Shown: positions 8,494 through 16,775 of the stretch, piece by piece
Numbering within the stretch: position 1 is the stretch's first letter
Layout of the letters: each line of letters starts with the position of its first letter
Source of the DNA: UMGS1491 sp944380925
Lineage (GTDB): Bacteria; Bacillota; Clostridia; Oscillospirales; Acutalibacteraceae
Assembly (NCBI GenBank): GCA_944380925.1
Contig: CALWJD010000012.1
Coordinates: 1-20,537, forward strand
Length of the DNA: 20,537 nt
Reading direction: 5' to 3'
Made by a program: the position numbers and the translations under genes
The notes under the pieces: generated by a model
The model's database searches: none
Seen by the model: only the letters and a program-made list of their open reading frames with translations
What the model was told of the DNA's origin: nothing

Positions 8494-9723
8494 CTACTTC
8501 TTATTTTTGCTATTTACTTTGCCCTTAACTTTTGCAGCCGACTTTTTCGCTTTATCCCCCTGTTTTTTGCCTTTTTTCAATGTTTTTTCTTTATTTTTAA
8601 TCTTTTTACCTTGTTTTTTGTCCTTTTTCATTTCTGACTTTTGTTCGCTAAAATTGCCCTTTGACCACTTTTTTAAATCATCCAATCGTTTTTGCTCGGT
8701 TTTATTTAAACCTATGCTGTATTTTTCTACATAGTTTGTACATACTTCCTCATAAGCTCTGCCTGCATAAAAACTTTTATCTTTTAAGTTATCAAGGCCT
8801 GCAATATCGTAATACAAAACATCAAATATCCATCCGAATATAACCTTTTTTCCTCCGGGAAAATCAAACCGTTTTTTATTCAGTACAAGTTCATGCACAA
8901 CATCCAAAAAACCGTTAATACGCTTATAAACATCTCGGGAGTCATTGTATATTATTGATCCGGGTCGTTTTACTCTATGAAAATAGCCGATATTTGGATC
9001 TTTAACGAGTTTCTTTACACAAGACTTTACGATATATGTAAATACCACATCTTCGTGTGTTTTAATTTCTTTTTTGAAACACAAATTATTGTCGGTTAAA
9101 AAAGACTTTTTATAAACATAGCTCCAAACGGCAGAAGTTTTTGTGTTAAAAATTTCCAGCAAATTACGCCCTTTTTTATATTTGCAAAGCGTTATGGGTA
9201 AATCTTTATAAAAATATTCTTTCAAATCAATACTGCTGCCATAATTAAACTTCTTTATTCCCATTTCCAACACATCTGCATCGTATTTTTCCAAATTTTT
9301 TATTGCTTTTTCCATAGCATAAGGCGCTAACACATCATCCGAATCAAAAAAATATACATAATCACCAACCGCCGCTCTGAGTCCGACGTTTCTTGCCTCA
9401 CCGGCGCCTTGATTTTTTTGAGTAATTATCTTTATACGTTTATCTTTTTTAGCATGTTTTTCAAGTATTGCGAGCGAATTATCCGTTGAGCCGTCATTTA
9501 CGCAAATTACTTCCATATCCTTATATGTCTGATTTTCAACCGAATCAAGCGCTTCATCCAGATAGGGCGCAACATTATAAACGGGCACAACAACAGAAAG
9601 CTTTGGGTTGGATTTAGAAGTAACGCCTTCTTCCACCCCAAAGCAATATAAAAAACCACAGCAACAAAAAACATAGCAAAAAGATAAAATTAAAGAAAAT
9701 ACTCTCTTGGAACATACTTTCAC
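8494..9723 (-). CDS. Glycosyltransferase family 2, GT-4 of array: signal peptide and Lys-rich tail
   Basis: 409 aa from GTG at 9721-9723, chosen because AAGGGG lies 9 nt upstream and the protein then starts with a compact signal peptide (MKVCSKRVF, a Cys/Phe-rich core, CFG). A longer frame runs back to a GTG at 9768 but has no good ribosome binding site. The GT-A domain begins at KLSVVVPVYN; NDGSTDNS is at about 76-83 and FFDSDD at 125-130. The array motif is HRVKRPGSII. Beyond the shared end (LDDLKKWSKG) the last 51 residues contain 23 lysines. GT-3 ends 54 bp upstream. Its tail and signal resemble those of GT-6, suggesting a recent duplication. Function beyond glycosyl transfer is unknown. 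Confidence 0.87.
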   Translation of the reverse strand: MKVCSKRVFSLILSFCYVFCCCGFLYCFGVEEGVTSKSNPKLSVVVPVYNVAPYLDEALDSVENQTYKDMEVICVNDGSTDNSLAILEKHAKKDKRIKIITQKNQGAGEARNVGLRAAVGDYVYFFDSDDVLAPYAMEKAIKNLEKYDADVLEMGIKKFNYGSSIDLKEYFYKDLPITLCKYKKGRNLLEIFNTKTSAVWSYVYKKSFLTDNNLCFKKEIKTHEDVVFTYIVKSCVKKLVKDPNIGYFHRVKRPGSIIYNDSRDVYKRINGFLDVVHELVLNKKRFDFPGGKKVIFGWIFDVLYYDIAGLDNLKDKSFYAGRAYEEVCTNYVEKYSIGLNKTEQKRLDDLKKWSKGNFSEQKSEMKKDKKQGKKIKNKEKTLKKGKKQGDKAKKSAAKVKGKVNSKNKK

Positions 9724-9777
9724 GCAGTACAACCCCTTTTGCATAAATTTACACAATTGATTGTACACTACACTTTA

Positions 9778-10848
9778 TTAATTAGCAATGCTTTTTAAAA
9801 TATTTAGTTTTTCTTGCTGATCTTTATTTAAAACAATCCCACATTCTTTGATAATTTCATCTTGCAAAATTTGAACTGTTTGTTTTGCAAAATAAGCCTT
9901 ATCTTCGCTATTATCAAGATCCTCCGTTATCCTCACAAAAGTTGAACCTAAAATGTTATCAACGAGCCACTCGTCTTTATCGTCAAAATTAAACCTATAT
10001 CTGTTTTTTATAAGCTCATGCGCACCGGGAATAACATTTTTTAAAATCTTCTTTGCGTTTGCAGTTGTAAGCGCAGAATTCGGGCGATTTTGCCTATAAC
10101 AATAAAACACATTATTATTGTGAACCAAACTATCTGCGTTTGAAAAAGCAATTATATTAAAAAGTCCGTCTTCTCCCCTTGATATTCCCTCTTTAAACCA
10201 AACGTCATTATCCACAAGCCATGATTTTTTCCAAATTTTGTTCCAAACTGAAGACATCTCGACTTTTAAAGCGCGATAAGGGTTCTGCGACTCCTCACGA
10301 ACATAAAACTCCATATTCGATTCATCATAAGAAAAAGAGTTTAAATCTATTTTTTCGCCATCGGTAAAACAAATATTTCCAAGCATAACTACATCGGATT
10401 TATACTGCTCTGCACATTCATACGCCTTTTCACAAGCGTAAGGCGGCAACAAATCATCAGAATCCGCAAACATTATATATTTACCTTTTGCAGCTTTAAT
10501 CCCATGATTTCTGGCAACCGAAACCCCTTTATTCTTTTGGTCAACTATTTTAATACGGGAATCATTCTTTGCGTGATTTCTAAGTATTGAAAGAGAGCTA
10601 TCCGTAGATCCATCATTTACGCAAACTATTTCGAGCTCGTTAAGAGTCTGATTTTCTAAACTTTGGAGGGTTTCTTCCAAATAATTTTCCGTATTGTAAA
10701 CCGGCACTATAACAGAAACTTTTGCATTATTAACGCCCTTTAAATATTGGCATTTTTTAATAACTCCGGAACAATTCTTATAGGTAAGTAAAAGAGTAAA
10801 AAGCGATATAAAAGAAACCTGCATGAATTTAAAAAACTTTTTTCTCAT
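9778..10848 (-). CDS. Glycosyltransferase family 2, GT-3 of array: N-terminal signal/anchor
   Basis: 356 aa from an ATG with AAGGAGGA at ideal spacing, 9 bp after the GT-2 stop. Residues 1-28 (MRKKFFKF followed by a hydrophobic stretch and NCSG) are signal-like; cleavage versus anchoring cannot be decided by eye. The GT-A domain starts at VSVIVPVYNT (44-53), with NDGSTDSS at 78-85 and FADSDD at 127-132. The array motif is YRQNRPNSAL. It ends at LNILKSIAN without a basic tail. It is intermediate in character between the TM-anchored GT-1/GT-2 and the signal-peptide GT-4 to GT-6. Confidence 0.88.
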   Translation of the reverse strand: MRKKFFKFMQVSFISLFTLLLTYKNCSGVIKKCQYLKGVNNAKVSVIVPVYNTENYLEETLQSLENQTLNELEIVCVNDGSTDSSLSILRNHAKNDSRIKIVDQKNKGVSVARNHGIKAAKGKYIMFADSDDLLPPYACEKAYECAEQYKSDVVMLGNICFTDGEKIDLNSFSYDESNMEFYVREESQNPYRALKVEMSSVWNKIWKKSWLVDNDVWFKEGISRGEDGLFNIIAFSNADSLVHNNNVFYCYRQNRPNSALTTANAKKILKNVIPGAHELIKNRYRFNFDDKDEWLVDNILGSTFVRITEDLDNSEDKAYFAKQTVQILQDEIIKECGIVLNKDQQEKLNILKSIAN

Positions 10849-10857
10849 ATATCCTCC

Positions 10858-11922
10858 TTAAACAAGGGCTTTTAAAACCTCTAAATCTTTCTTATGCCAA
10901 TCTTCGAGCTGTACTCCATGTTCTTTAACAAGTCTTTCTTCAATCAGATATATAACTTTTTCGGCAAAGTATTTTTTATCTTCTTCATTTTTGGTGTCCT
11001 CTACTATATGTTTATAGTTAAGGTCAAACACTTTGGAAACCAACCATTCATGGCCTCTTTCGAAATTAAATCTATCAAAATGGTCAATCAGTTCCTCAGA
11101 AGCTTTAGTAGAAGCCGTTAAAACTTTCTTGGCGTTAAACTCCGTAACTGACGAGCCGGGCCTGTTGGTTCTGTAAAGGTAGAAAATATTATCATCCTGA
11201 ACCATTTTTGTAACAAACGGGAACAGGAGCAAATTAAAAAGCTGATCCTCGTAATGAGTTACGCCCTCTTTAAACCAAATATTATTATCAACAATTAAAG
11301 ACCTTTTATACACCTTTGTTACTATATATCCCGTATTTTCCGCCATATCATAAAATGGGTTTTGATTTTTAGTGCGCTCACATACTTTAACTTTGGAAGG
11401 ATCATATTTAAGGCTCGCCAAACCCGAATCCTCGCCGTCTACAAACATCTTAAGCCCGAAAGAAACAACATCAACATTATATTTTTTTAGATCATCATAC
11501 GCTTTTTCTAATGCATAATCGGGAATTAAATCATCTGAATCAATAAAAGAAATATACTCGCCTTGCGCAGCTCTTATTCCTGCATTTCTTGCAGAACACA
11601 CTCCGCCGTTTTCTTTATTTATTATTTTTATTCTTGAGTCCTTTGCGGCATGAGCCTCCATAATTTCCAAAGAACGATCTTTGGAGCCATCGTTTACGCA
11701 AATTATTTCTATATCCCTAAGCGTTTGATTTTCAACTGTTGCAAGACTTTCATCAAGATATTTTTCGGTATTGTAAATCGGCATGATGACCGAAATTTTA
11801 TAAGGATAGTTTTCTCCGCCGTTTACTACGTATTTAATAAATCCAAAAACACCAATCGCCACGGCGATTGCCAAAAATAGCATTGAAAAAATAAGTACAT
11901 ATCTTTTTTTGCTTTTTTCCAT
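10858..11922 (-). CDS. Glycosyltransferase family 2, GT-2 of array: N-terminal membrane anchor
   Basis: 354 aa, ATG preceded by GAGGA. Residues 8-30 form one hydrophobic segment after MEKSKKR, which by the positive-inside rule would place the catalytic domain outside. The GT-A domain starts at ISVIMPIYNT (43-52), NDGSKDRS is at 77-84 and FIDSDD at 126-131. The array motif is YRTNRPGSSV. There is no C-terminal basic tail. It lies 30 bp after GT-1 and 9 bp before GT-3, consistent with one operon. Confidence 0.89.
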   Translation of the reverse strand: MEKSKKRYVLIFSMLFLAIAVAIGVFGFIKYVVNGGENYPYKISVIMPIYNTEKYLDESLATVENQTLRDIEIICVNDGSKDRSLEIMEAHAAKDSRIKIINKENGGVCSARNAGIRAAQGEYISFIDSDDLIPDYALEKAYDDLKKYNVDVVSFGLKMFVDGEDSGLASLKYDPSKVKVCERTKNQNPFYDMAENTGYIVTKVYKRSLIVDNNIWFKEGVTHYEDQLFNLLLFPFVTKMVQDDNIFYLYRTNRPGSSVTEFNAKKVLTASTKASEELIDHFDRFNFERGHEWLVSKVFDLNYKHIVEDTKNEEDKKYFAEKVIYLIEERLVKEHGVQLEDWHKKDLEVLKALV

Positions 11923-11952
11923 AATAGTTCATTCCTCATTAAAATAATTGTT

Positions 11953-13041
11953 TTAAATAAAGTGCTTTAAATCATCTATCATATTATTTAAATCCTCAGG
12001 CAAAGTAATATTATATTTATTTATAAATCCATCGTTTATTATTTCCAAAACCTTTTGAGAATAATAGTTTTTATCCTCAAATTTATCAAGCTCATTTACT
12101 ATTGCCGGTTGCACCATCCAAAGCACACTTGAAAGAATCCACTGATCTCCACCGTCAAACGAAAATTTATTTCTGTTATCAACAAGCTCTTTTGTTATTA
12201 TAAGAAAACTATCAAGCTTTTTCTTAATATTGGTTTGAGTAACCGTCATGGCAGAACCCAGCCTTCCGGTGCGGTAAATATGTAAAATGTTATCATCTTT
12301 TACAAACTTATAAAGATTTGGCCCCGCCATCATGTTAAAAAGGCTATCTTCGCCCCTATATATGCCTTCTTTAAATACAAGCTTGTTTTCGTTTATAAAA
12401 GAACGTTTCCAAATTTTATTCCAGACAACTCCACAAGAAAAATTAAGCGCCGAAAAAGGATTTTCGTTTTCTTTTCTTGTATAGACGGTTATTTTGGAAT
12501 CATCATAGCTAACTCCTGATAAATCAACCGCCTGACCGTCTACAAAATCTTTTACTCCAAATTCAACCACGTTTGCTTCGTTTTTAACCGCAACATTATA
12601 TTCTTTTTCACACGCATACGGAACAAAGCAATCATCAGAATCTAAAAACATTATGTAATCCCCATGAGCATTTCTGATTCCATTGTTACGAGCCGAGGAC
12701 ACACCGCCGTTTTCTTGATTTATTATCCTAATACGGCTGTCATTTTTTTCGTGCTCTTCCAAAATCTTCAAAGAGCCGTCTGTGGAGCCGTCATTTACGC
12801 AAACTATTTCTATATCTTTAAGAGTTTGATTTTGCACGCTGTTTAAACATTCATCAAGATATTTTTCTGTATTATAAACAGGTATGATAACTGAAACTTT
12901 TACGTTTTCCGGGCCTAACAGTTTATCAAAAACATGAGTTTTTTTTCGTAAAACGACGAATCCTGTCGATAAAATTATTAATAAAAAGAGTATTGCAAGT
13001 AAAATACGATTTTTTAAGCCTCGTTTAGCTCTTGTGGTCAT
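11953..13041 (-). CDS. Glycosyltransferase family 2, GT-1 of array: N-terminal membrane anchor
   Basis: 362 aa, ATG with AGGAGG at good spacing, 46 bp after the pnp stop and with no terminator seen between them, so it is probably transcribed from the pnp promoter. Residues 12-31 are a transmembrane segment with positive charges on both sides (AKRGLKNR before, RKK after), so topology is ambiguous. The GT-A domain starts at VSVIIPVYNT (49-58), with NDGSTDGS at 83-90 and FLDSDD at 132-137. The array motif is YRTGRLGSAM. Together with GT-2 it is the tail-less, anchored type of the array. Confidence 0.89.
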   Translation of the reverse strand: MTTRAKRGLKNRILLAILFLLIILSTGFVVLRKKTHVFDKLLGPENVKVSVIIPVYNTEKYLDECLNSVQNQTLKDIEIVCVNDGSTDGSLKILEEHEKNDSRIRIINQENGGVSSARNNGIRNAHGDYIMFLDSDDCFVPYACEKEYNVAVKNEANVVEFGVKDFVDGQAVDLSGVSYDDSKITVYTRKENENPFSALNFSCGVVWNKIWKRSFINENKLVFKEGIYRGEDSLFNMMAGPNLYKFVKDDNILHIYRTGRLGSAMTVTQTNIKKKLDSFLIITKELVDNRNKFSFDGGDQWILSSVLWMVQPAIVNELDKFEDKNYYSQKVLEIINDGFINKYNITLPEDLNNMIDDLKHFI

Positions 13042-13087
13042 CTTGTAACCTCCTGAGTTTAATTTTTTAAATAAATCCTAAAACGCT

Positions 13088-15175
13088 TTAGTCTCTAAAT
13101 TCTTTCATGGAAAGATTTATACGTCCCTTGGAATCAATTTCCGTTATTCGGACAGTTACTTCATCGCCTTCGGAAAGCTCATCGGAAACTCTGTTTATAC
13201 GCCTTTTGCAAATTTGAGAAATATGGCAAAGCCCTTCTTTACCCGGTACAAACTCGATAAACGCACCAAAATCCATGATCCTGATTACCTTTCCTTTATA
13301 AACCGCTCCAACTTCAGGCTCTATAACTATACTCTTTACAACATCCAAAGCTTTTTTACAATTATCCATGTCTACGCCCATGATAAAGACTTTTCCGTCT
13401 TCTTCAATATCAATTTTAACATCGAATTCAGAACAAATCTTTTGTACAATTTTTCCACCCGAACCGATAACTTCTCTGATTTTATCAATCGGAATAGACA
13501 TTGAAAGTACTTTAGGCGCATATTTTGAAAGATAGTTTCTGGGCGCCGGTATTGCTTTTAAAATTACTTCGTCTAAAATATAATCTCTTGCTTTGTGCGT
13601 TTTTTCCAAAGCTTCTTTTATAATTTCATTTGTAAGACCGTGAATTTTAAGATCCATTTGAATTGCCGTAATACCCTTGTGAGTACCCGCAACTTTAAAA
13701 TCCATATCTCCAAAAAAGTCCTCTAGGCCTTGTATATCAACCATAGTCATAAATCTTTCGCCTTCGGTGATAAGGCCACATGAAATACCTGCAACGGGTG
13801 CTTTTATCGGCACACCTGCATCCATTAGCGCAAGGGTGGAACCGCAAACGGAAGCCTGAGAGGTAGAGCCATTTGAAGATAAAACTTCCGAAACAAGGCG
13901 CAAAGAATATGGGAATTCTTCAACAGAAGGTATAACAGGAACCAACGCTTTTTCAGCTAATGCACCATGCCCAATTTCACGGCGTCCCGGGCCGCGGCTC
14001 GGCCTTGTTTCTCCAACCGAATAGGACGGGAAATTATAGTGATGCATATATCTTTTGGTTTCTTCGGAATCTATTCCATCCAAAATTTGCTCATCGCTGA
14101 TGGGCCCGAGCGTCAGGGCCGTTAGCACTTGGGTTTGTCCGCGCGTAAACATACCCGAACCATGAACCCTTGGCAAAAGCGCCACTTCCGCATCGAGTGG
14201 CCTTATTTCGTCCATTTTGCGCCCGTCAACACGTTTTTGTTCATCAAGTAGCCAACGTCTTACAATATATTTTTGAGTTTTATATAAGCACTCATCAATC
14301 TGCTTTTCACATTCCGGATAAAGCTCATCAAATTTCTCATGAACTTTTTTATAAATGGGGTCAAGTCTTTCATCACGAACATTTTTATCGTTTGTGTAAA
14401 GTGCAAATTTTAAGTCATCAAGTGCAAATTCTTTAACAGCTTCGAACATTTCTTGCGATGGCTCTGCGCTTTCATAAGAAAACTTCTCTTTTCCTATCTG
14501 GGCTTTAATATCTTCAATAAATGAAATAATCTCTTTGTTAGCTTCGTGCGCTTTTAAAATAGCTTCGTACATTATCTCGTCCGTTACTTCGTTTGCGCCG
14601 GCTTCAATCATCGGAATTAAATCTTTTGTTGAAGCAACAGTTAAAGCCAAATCCGATTTTTTACGCTCCTCGGCATTCGGATTGATAATAATGTTTCCGT
14701 CAACAAGTCCAACAAACACTCCCGAAATAGGGCCATCCCACGGAATATCAGAAATACTTAGTGCAATGGAAGTACCAATCATTGCAGTAATTTCCGGTGA
14801 GCAATCTTCGTCCACAGACATAACGGTACACACAACCGAAACATCGTTGCGCATGTCTTTCGGAAACAGTGGGCGAATAGGCCTATCTATAACGCGCGAC
14901 GCAAGGATAGCCTTATCAGAGGGCTTGCCTTCCCGTTTTGAAAATGAACCCGGTATCTTACCTACGGCATAGAGCCTTTCTTCAAAATCAACGGAAAGCG
15001 GGAAAAAATCAATTCCGTCTCTCGGTTTATCGGAAGCCGTAACGGCAACATTTACGCATGTATCTCCGTATCTTACCATACAAGTTCCGTTTGCAAGCTG
15101 GGCAAATTTTCCGGTTTCTACAACCAAACTTCTCCCTGCAAGCTGTGTTTTAAATACCTTATAATTTTCAAACAT
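13088..15175 (-). CDS. pnp: Polyribonucleotide nucleotidyltransferase (PNPase)
   Basis: 695 aa, normal length. Domain order is intact: first RNase PH domain (about 10-140), all-helical linker, second RNase PH domain (about 310-540) with the GRREIGHGALAE segment, KH domain with the GSGGK loop (about 555-615) and S1 domain (about 620-690, FGAFIEFVPGKEGLCH). The enzyme degrades RNA 3' to 5' with phosphate and can add heteropolymeric tails. Start: ATG preceded by GGAGGA at 5-6 nt. It is usually next to rpsO; here a 4.07-kb IS-bounded insertion intervenes. Its own promoter appears at 15211-15239. Downstream it runs into the glycosyltransferase array. Confidence 0.97.
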   Translation of the reverse strand: MFENYKVFKTQLAGRSLVVETGKFAQLANGTCMVRYGDTCVNVAVTASDKPRDGIDFFPLSVDFEERLYAVGKIPGSFSKREGKPSDKAILASRVIDRPIRPLFPKDMRNDVSVVCTVMSVDEDCSPEITAMIGTSIALSISDIPWDGPISGVFVGLVDGNIIINPNAEERKKSDLALTVASTKDLIPMIEAGANEVTDEIMYEAILKAHEANKEIISFIEDIKAQIGKEKFSYESAEPSQEMFEAVKEFALDDLKFALYTNDKNVRDERLDPIYKKVHEKFDELYPECEKQIDECLYKTQKYIVRRWLLDEQKRVDGRKMDEIRPLDAEVALLPRVHGSGMFTRGQTQVLTALTLGPISDEQILDGIDSEETKRYMHHYNFPSYSVGETRPSRGPGRREIGHGALAEKALVPVIPSVEEFPYSLRLVSEVLSSNGSTSQASVCGSTLALMDAGVPIKAPVAGISCGLITEGERFMTMVDIQGLEDFFGDMDFKVAGTHKGITAIQMDLKIHGLTNEIIKEALEKTHKARDYILDEVILKAIPAPRNYLSKYAPKVLSMSIPIDKIREVIGSGGKIVQKICSEFDVKIDIEEDGKVFIMGVDMDNCKKALDVVKSIVIEPEVGAVYKGKVIRIMDFGAFIEFVPGKEGLCHISQICKRRINRVSDELSEGDEVTVRITEIDSKGRINLSMKEFRD

Positions 15176-15210
15176 CCAATTCCTCCACTATCTTTTTATA
15201 TGACCTCATT

Positions 15211-15239
15211 ATTATACACCATTTGAATATAAAAATAAT
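15211..15239 (-). promoter_or_regulatory. Probable pnp promoter
   Basis: A perfect -10 TATAAT on the minus strand (15211-15216), 35 bp upstream of the pnp ATG. The -35 at 17-bp spacing (15234-15239) is poor, so strength is uncertain. It sits only 15 bp from the IS1-like element at 15255, so the insertion left the hexamers intact but replaced the sequence just upstream. Confidence 0.6.
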
Positions 15240-15254
15240 AGATATAATAAAAAA

Positions 15255-15978
15255 GGCATTGCAAAAAGCGAATATAAGAAATGGAATGACGATGTAAAAA
15301 GAAAAGAACGGAATCAATAATCATACTAATACTTTTAGCCCAATAGTAAGTTTTACGAGTAAATCGAGCTAAATAATGACGTAATAGTCTGTTTATTCTT
15401 TCAACATTATAGGTATAGGCTTTACCTATTAATCTTTTTTTGGGGTCAATAAGATCGTAAGCCTTATATTTATCTGAAGCATATTTTTTAGGTTCTATAT
15501 GAGCTATTTTTAAAGATATGTTTTAAAAATGTTTTGTTTCCCTGTTTCCTACTTCAAAAGCGACCAATTCTTTACTGTTCCTATTTACCGCTGTACAAAG
15601 CCAGATGTTTTTTTAAATTTATACACATTTCATCGAGCTCTAGAACATCAGTTCTTATTGACGTCTTTATTTTTTCATCCTTTCTTATTTGGCAGGCTGC
15701 TTTTTTTACCCAGTTTATTACTGATGCGTGACTTATTTTCAGTAACCTCTCTATTCTTCTAAATCCTATTCCCTCCAAATAATATATTATTACTTCTTGC
15801 TTTACTTCATCTGGGTATCCATTTTTTGTCCCTGTATAATTACATCCACAATTTTTTCACTTATATCTTTGTTTCCCTCTATTAAATCCGTTTTTTACTT
15901 TTTTCCGTTTGTACACATTTTGGACATCTCTTTTTCCGTACCACTATTTCACTATATCTATCCCGTTTTTGCAATGCC
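15255..15978 (-). mobile_element. IS1-like insertion sequence, full length but decayed (copy A)
   Basis: 724 bp bounded by the inverted repeat GGCATTGCAAAA at 15255 and TTTTTGCAATGCC ending at 15978. Its minus strand encodes an IS1-family transposase in broken frames. The immediate flanks (TAAAAAA on the left, TCATATAT on the right) are not a duplication of each other, so this copy did not insert alone at this place. A second, shortened copy in the same orientation lies at 18939-19327. Confidence 0.88.
15263..15957 (-). pseudogene. Broken IS1-family transposase
   Basis: Reading the minus strand, fragments of an IS1-type InsAB protein are found in order. These are an N-terminal zinc-ribbon remnant (VRKKRCPKC, then after a frameshift NGFNRGKQRYK, a TGA stop, and KNC), the helix-turn-helix region (YYLEGIGFRRIERLLKIS, then ASVINWVKKA), the ELDEM start of the DDE domain, and then in another frame VNRNSKELVAFEVGNR. 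After a further disruption comes the C-terminal part (LIGKAYTYNVERINRLLRHY). At least two frame changes and two in-frame stops separate them, so no active transposase is made. The longest intact piece is about 65 codons (15581-15778). Confidence 0.85.
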
Positions 15979-16019
15979 TCATATATGAAAAAGTATCTGA
16001 TCTCTACTCATCTACTGGA

Positions 16020-16321
16020 AGACCATCTGTCGATAAATAATCACTTTGTCAACAGCACCGCTACGTCAGTCTATGTCAAGGAAGGAAAACTGCTGGAATA
16101 GTGCACCACATGAAAGTTTCTTCGGTCATATGAAAGATGAAATAGATCAGACAAAGTGCAAAAATTTTAATGAAGCTAAAGATATCATCGGTGATTGGAT
16201 AAATTATTACAATACTGAACAATATCAATGGGATCTTGCTAAATTATCACCCGATGAATATTATCAATATGTAATGACCAATGAATATCCTTTGCCTGTT
16301 TATTCAAAAAATATTTCATAG
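16020..16321 (+). pseudogene. IS3-family (IS150-type) transposase, C-terminal remnant
   Basis: The readable part gives QSMSRKENCWNSAPHESFFG, the end of the integrase core with the last catalytic Glu, then HMKDEIDQTKCKNF and the C-terminal INYYNTEQYQWDLAKLSP. This matches the last 90 or so residues of IS3-type OrfB. The N-terminal HTH_21 and most of the DDE domain are missing; the sequence between 15979 and about 16050 is not readable as transposase in one frame. The ATG at 16046 is an internal Met, not a true start. Just after the stop, a TTTGTAC-rich segment ending GGGTACA near 16367 may be the original right end of the element. Confidence 0.85.
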
Positions 16322-16367
16322 TTTTGTACCACACAAACTTAATTTGTACTCTACTTTGGGTACACTT

Positions 16368-16775
16368 TACTTTACTCCAGTTAACCTTGTGCATAAATAA
16401 GTGCGAATTATCGGTTCTGCTTTCGTTCCGTTACCATAGGTTCTCCTACAGGTTGCGTAAATTTTATTGATAACCGTTTGATTGACCACCATAATCAAAC
16501 GTATTCACACCAAAGGGTTCAGGCACTTTCATTTGTCTGGGCTAAACAGAAACTGGTAACTCACATTCACTAATTCCAACCTAAACCTCCTATCCTCTTA
16601 ACATTGCGGTTCAGTCGCATCAAAATGTGCCTTTAGGTGACTTACTGCTTTCCTGCCGTGATATGTTCCCGTGTCGGCTTTCGCCTTTCGGTTAGACGCA
16701 GGTTGTTTCCTGTGTTATCTTACAGGGTGATACCTTAGGTCACTTTACACAACATCCTATTTGGACATACATAGC
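16368..16775. other. Gene-free block with hairpins, possibly a structured RNA or mobile-element end
   Basis: About 400 bp with no convincing gene on either strand. By eye it is richer in G+C than its surroundings. A perfect 9-bp inverted repeat (CGTTTGATT at 16475-16483, AATCAAACG at 16493-16501) is present. There is also a pair of similar direct segments, CCTTTAGGTGACTTAC near 16630 and CCTTAGGTCACTTTAC near 16733, and a GC-rich hairpin-prone stretch around 16670-16710. Group II intron domain V, RNase P, tmRNA and SRP signatures were looked for and not found. It could be the untranslated end of a mobile element or the 3' region of the gene at 16776. Confidence 0.4.

Noticed and set aside
6035..13041. 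Capsule or exopolysaccharide biosynthesis cluster
   Set aside because: Only GT2 paralogs are present; there is no flippase, polymerase, initiating transferase or nucleotide-sugar gene, and the N-terminal export signals do not fit.
15581..15778. Independent 65-codon helix-turn-helix protein
   Set aside because: It is the middle fragment of a broken IS1-family transposase; flanking fragments continue in other frames inside the same inverted repeats.
16368..16775. Group II intron or RNase P RNA
   Set aside because: A GTGCG string near 16400 recalls an intron start, but no domain V-like hairpin, intron ORF or RNase P core motif could be found.
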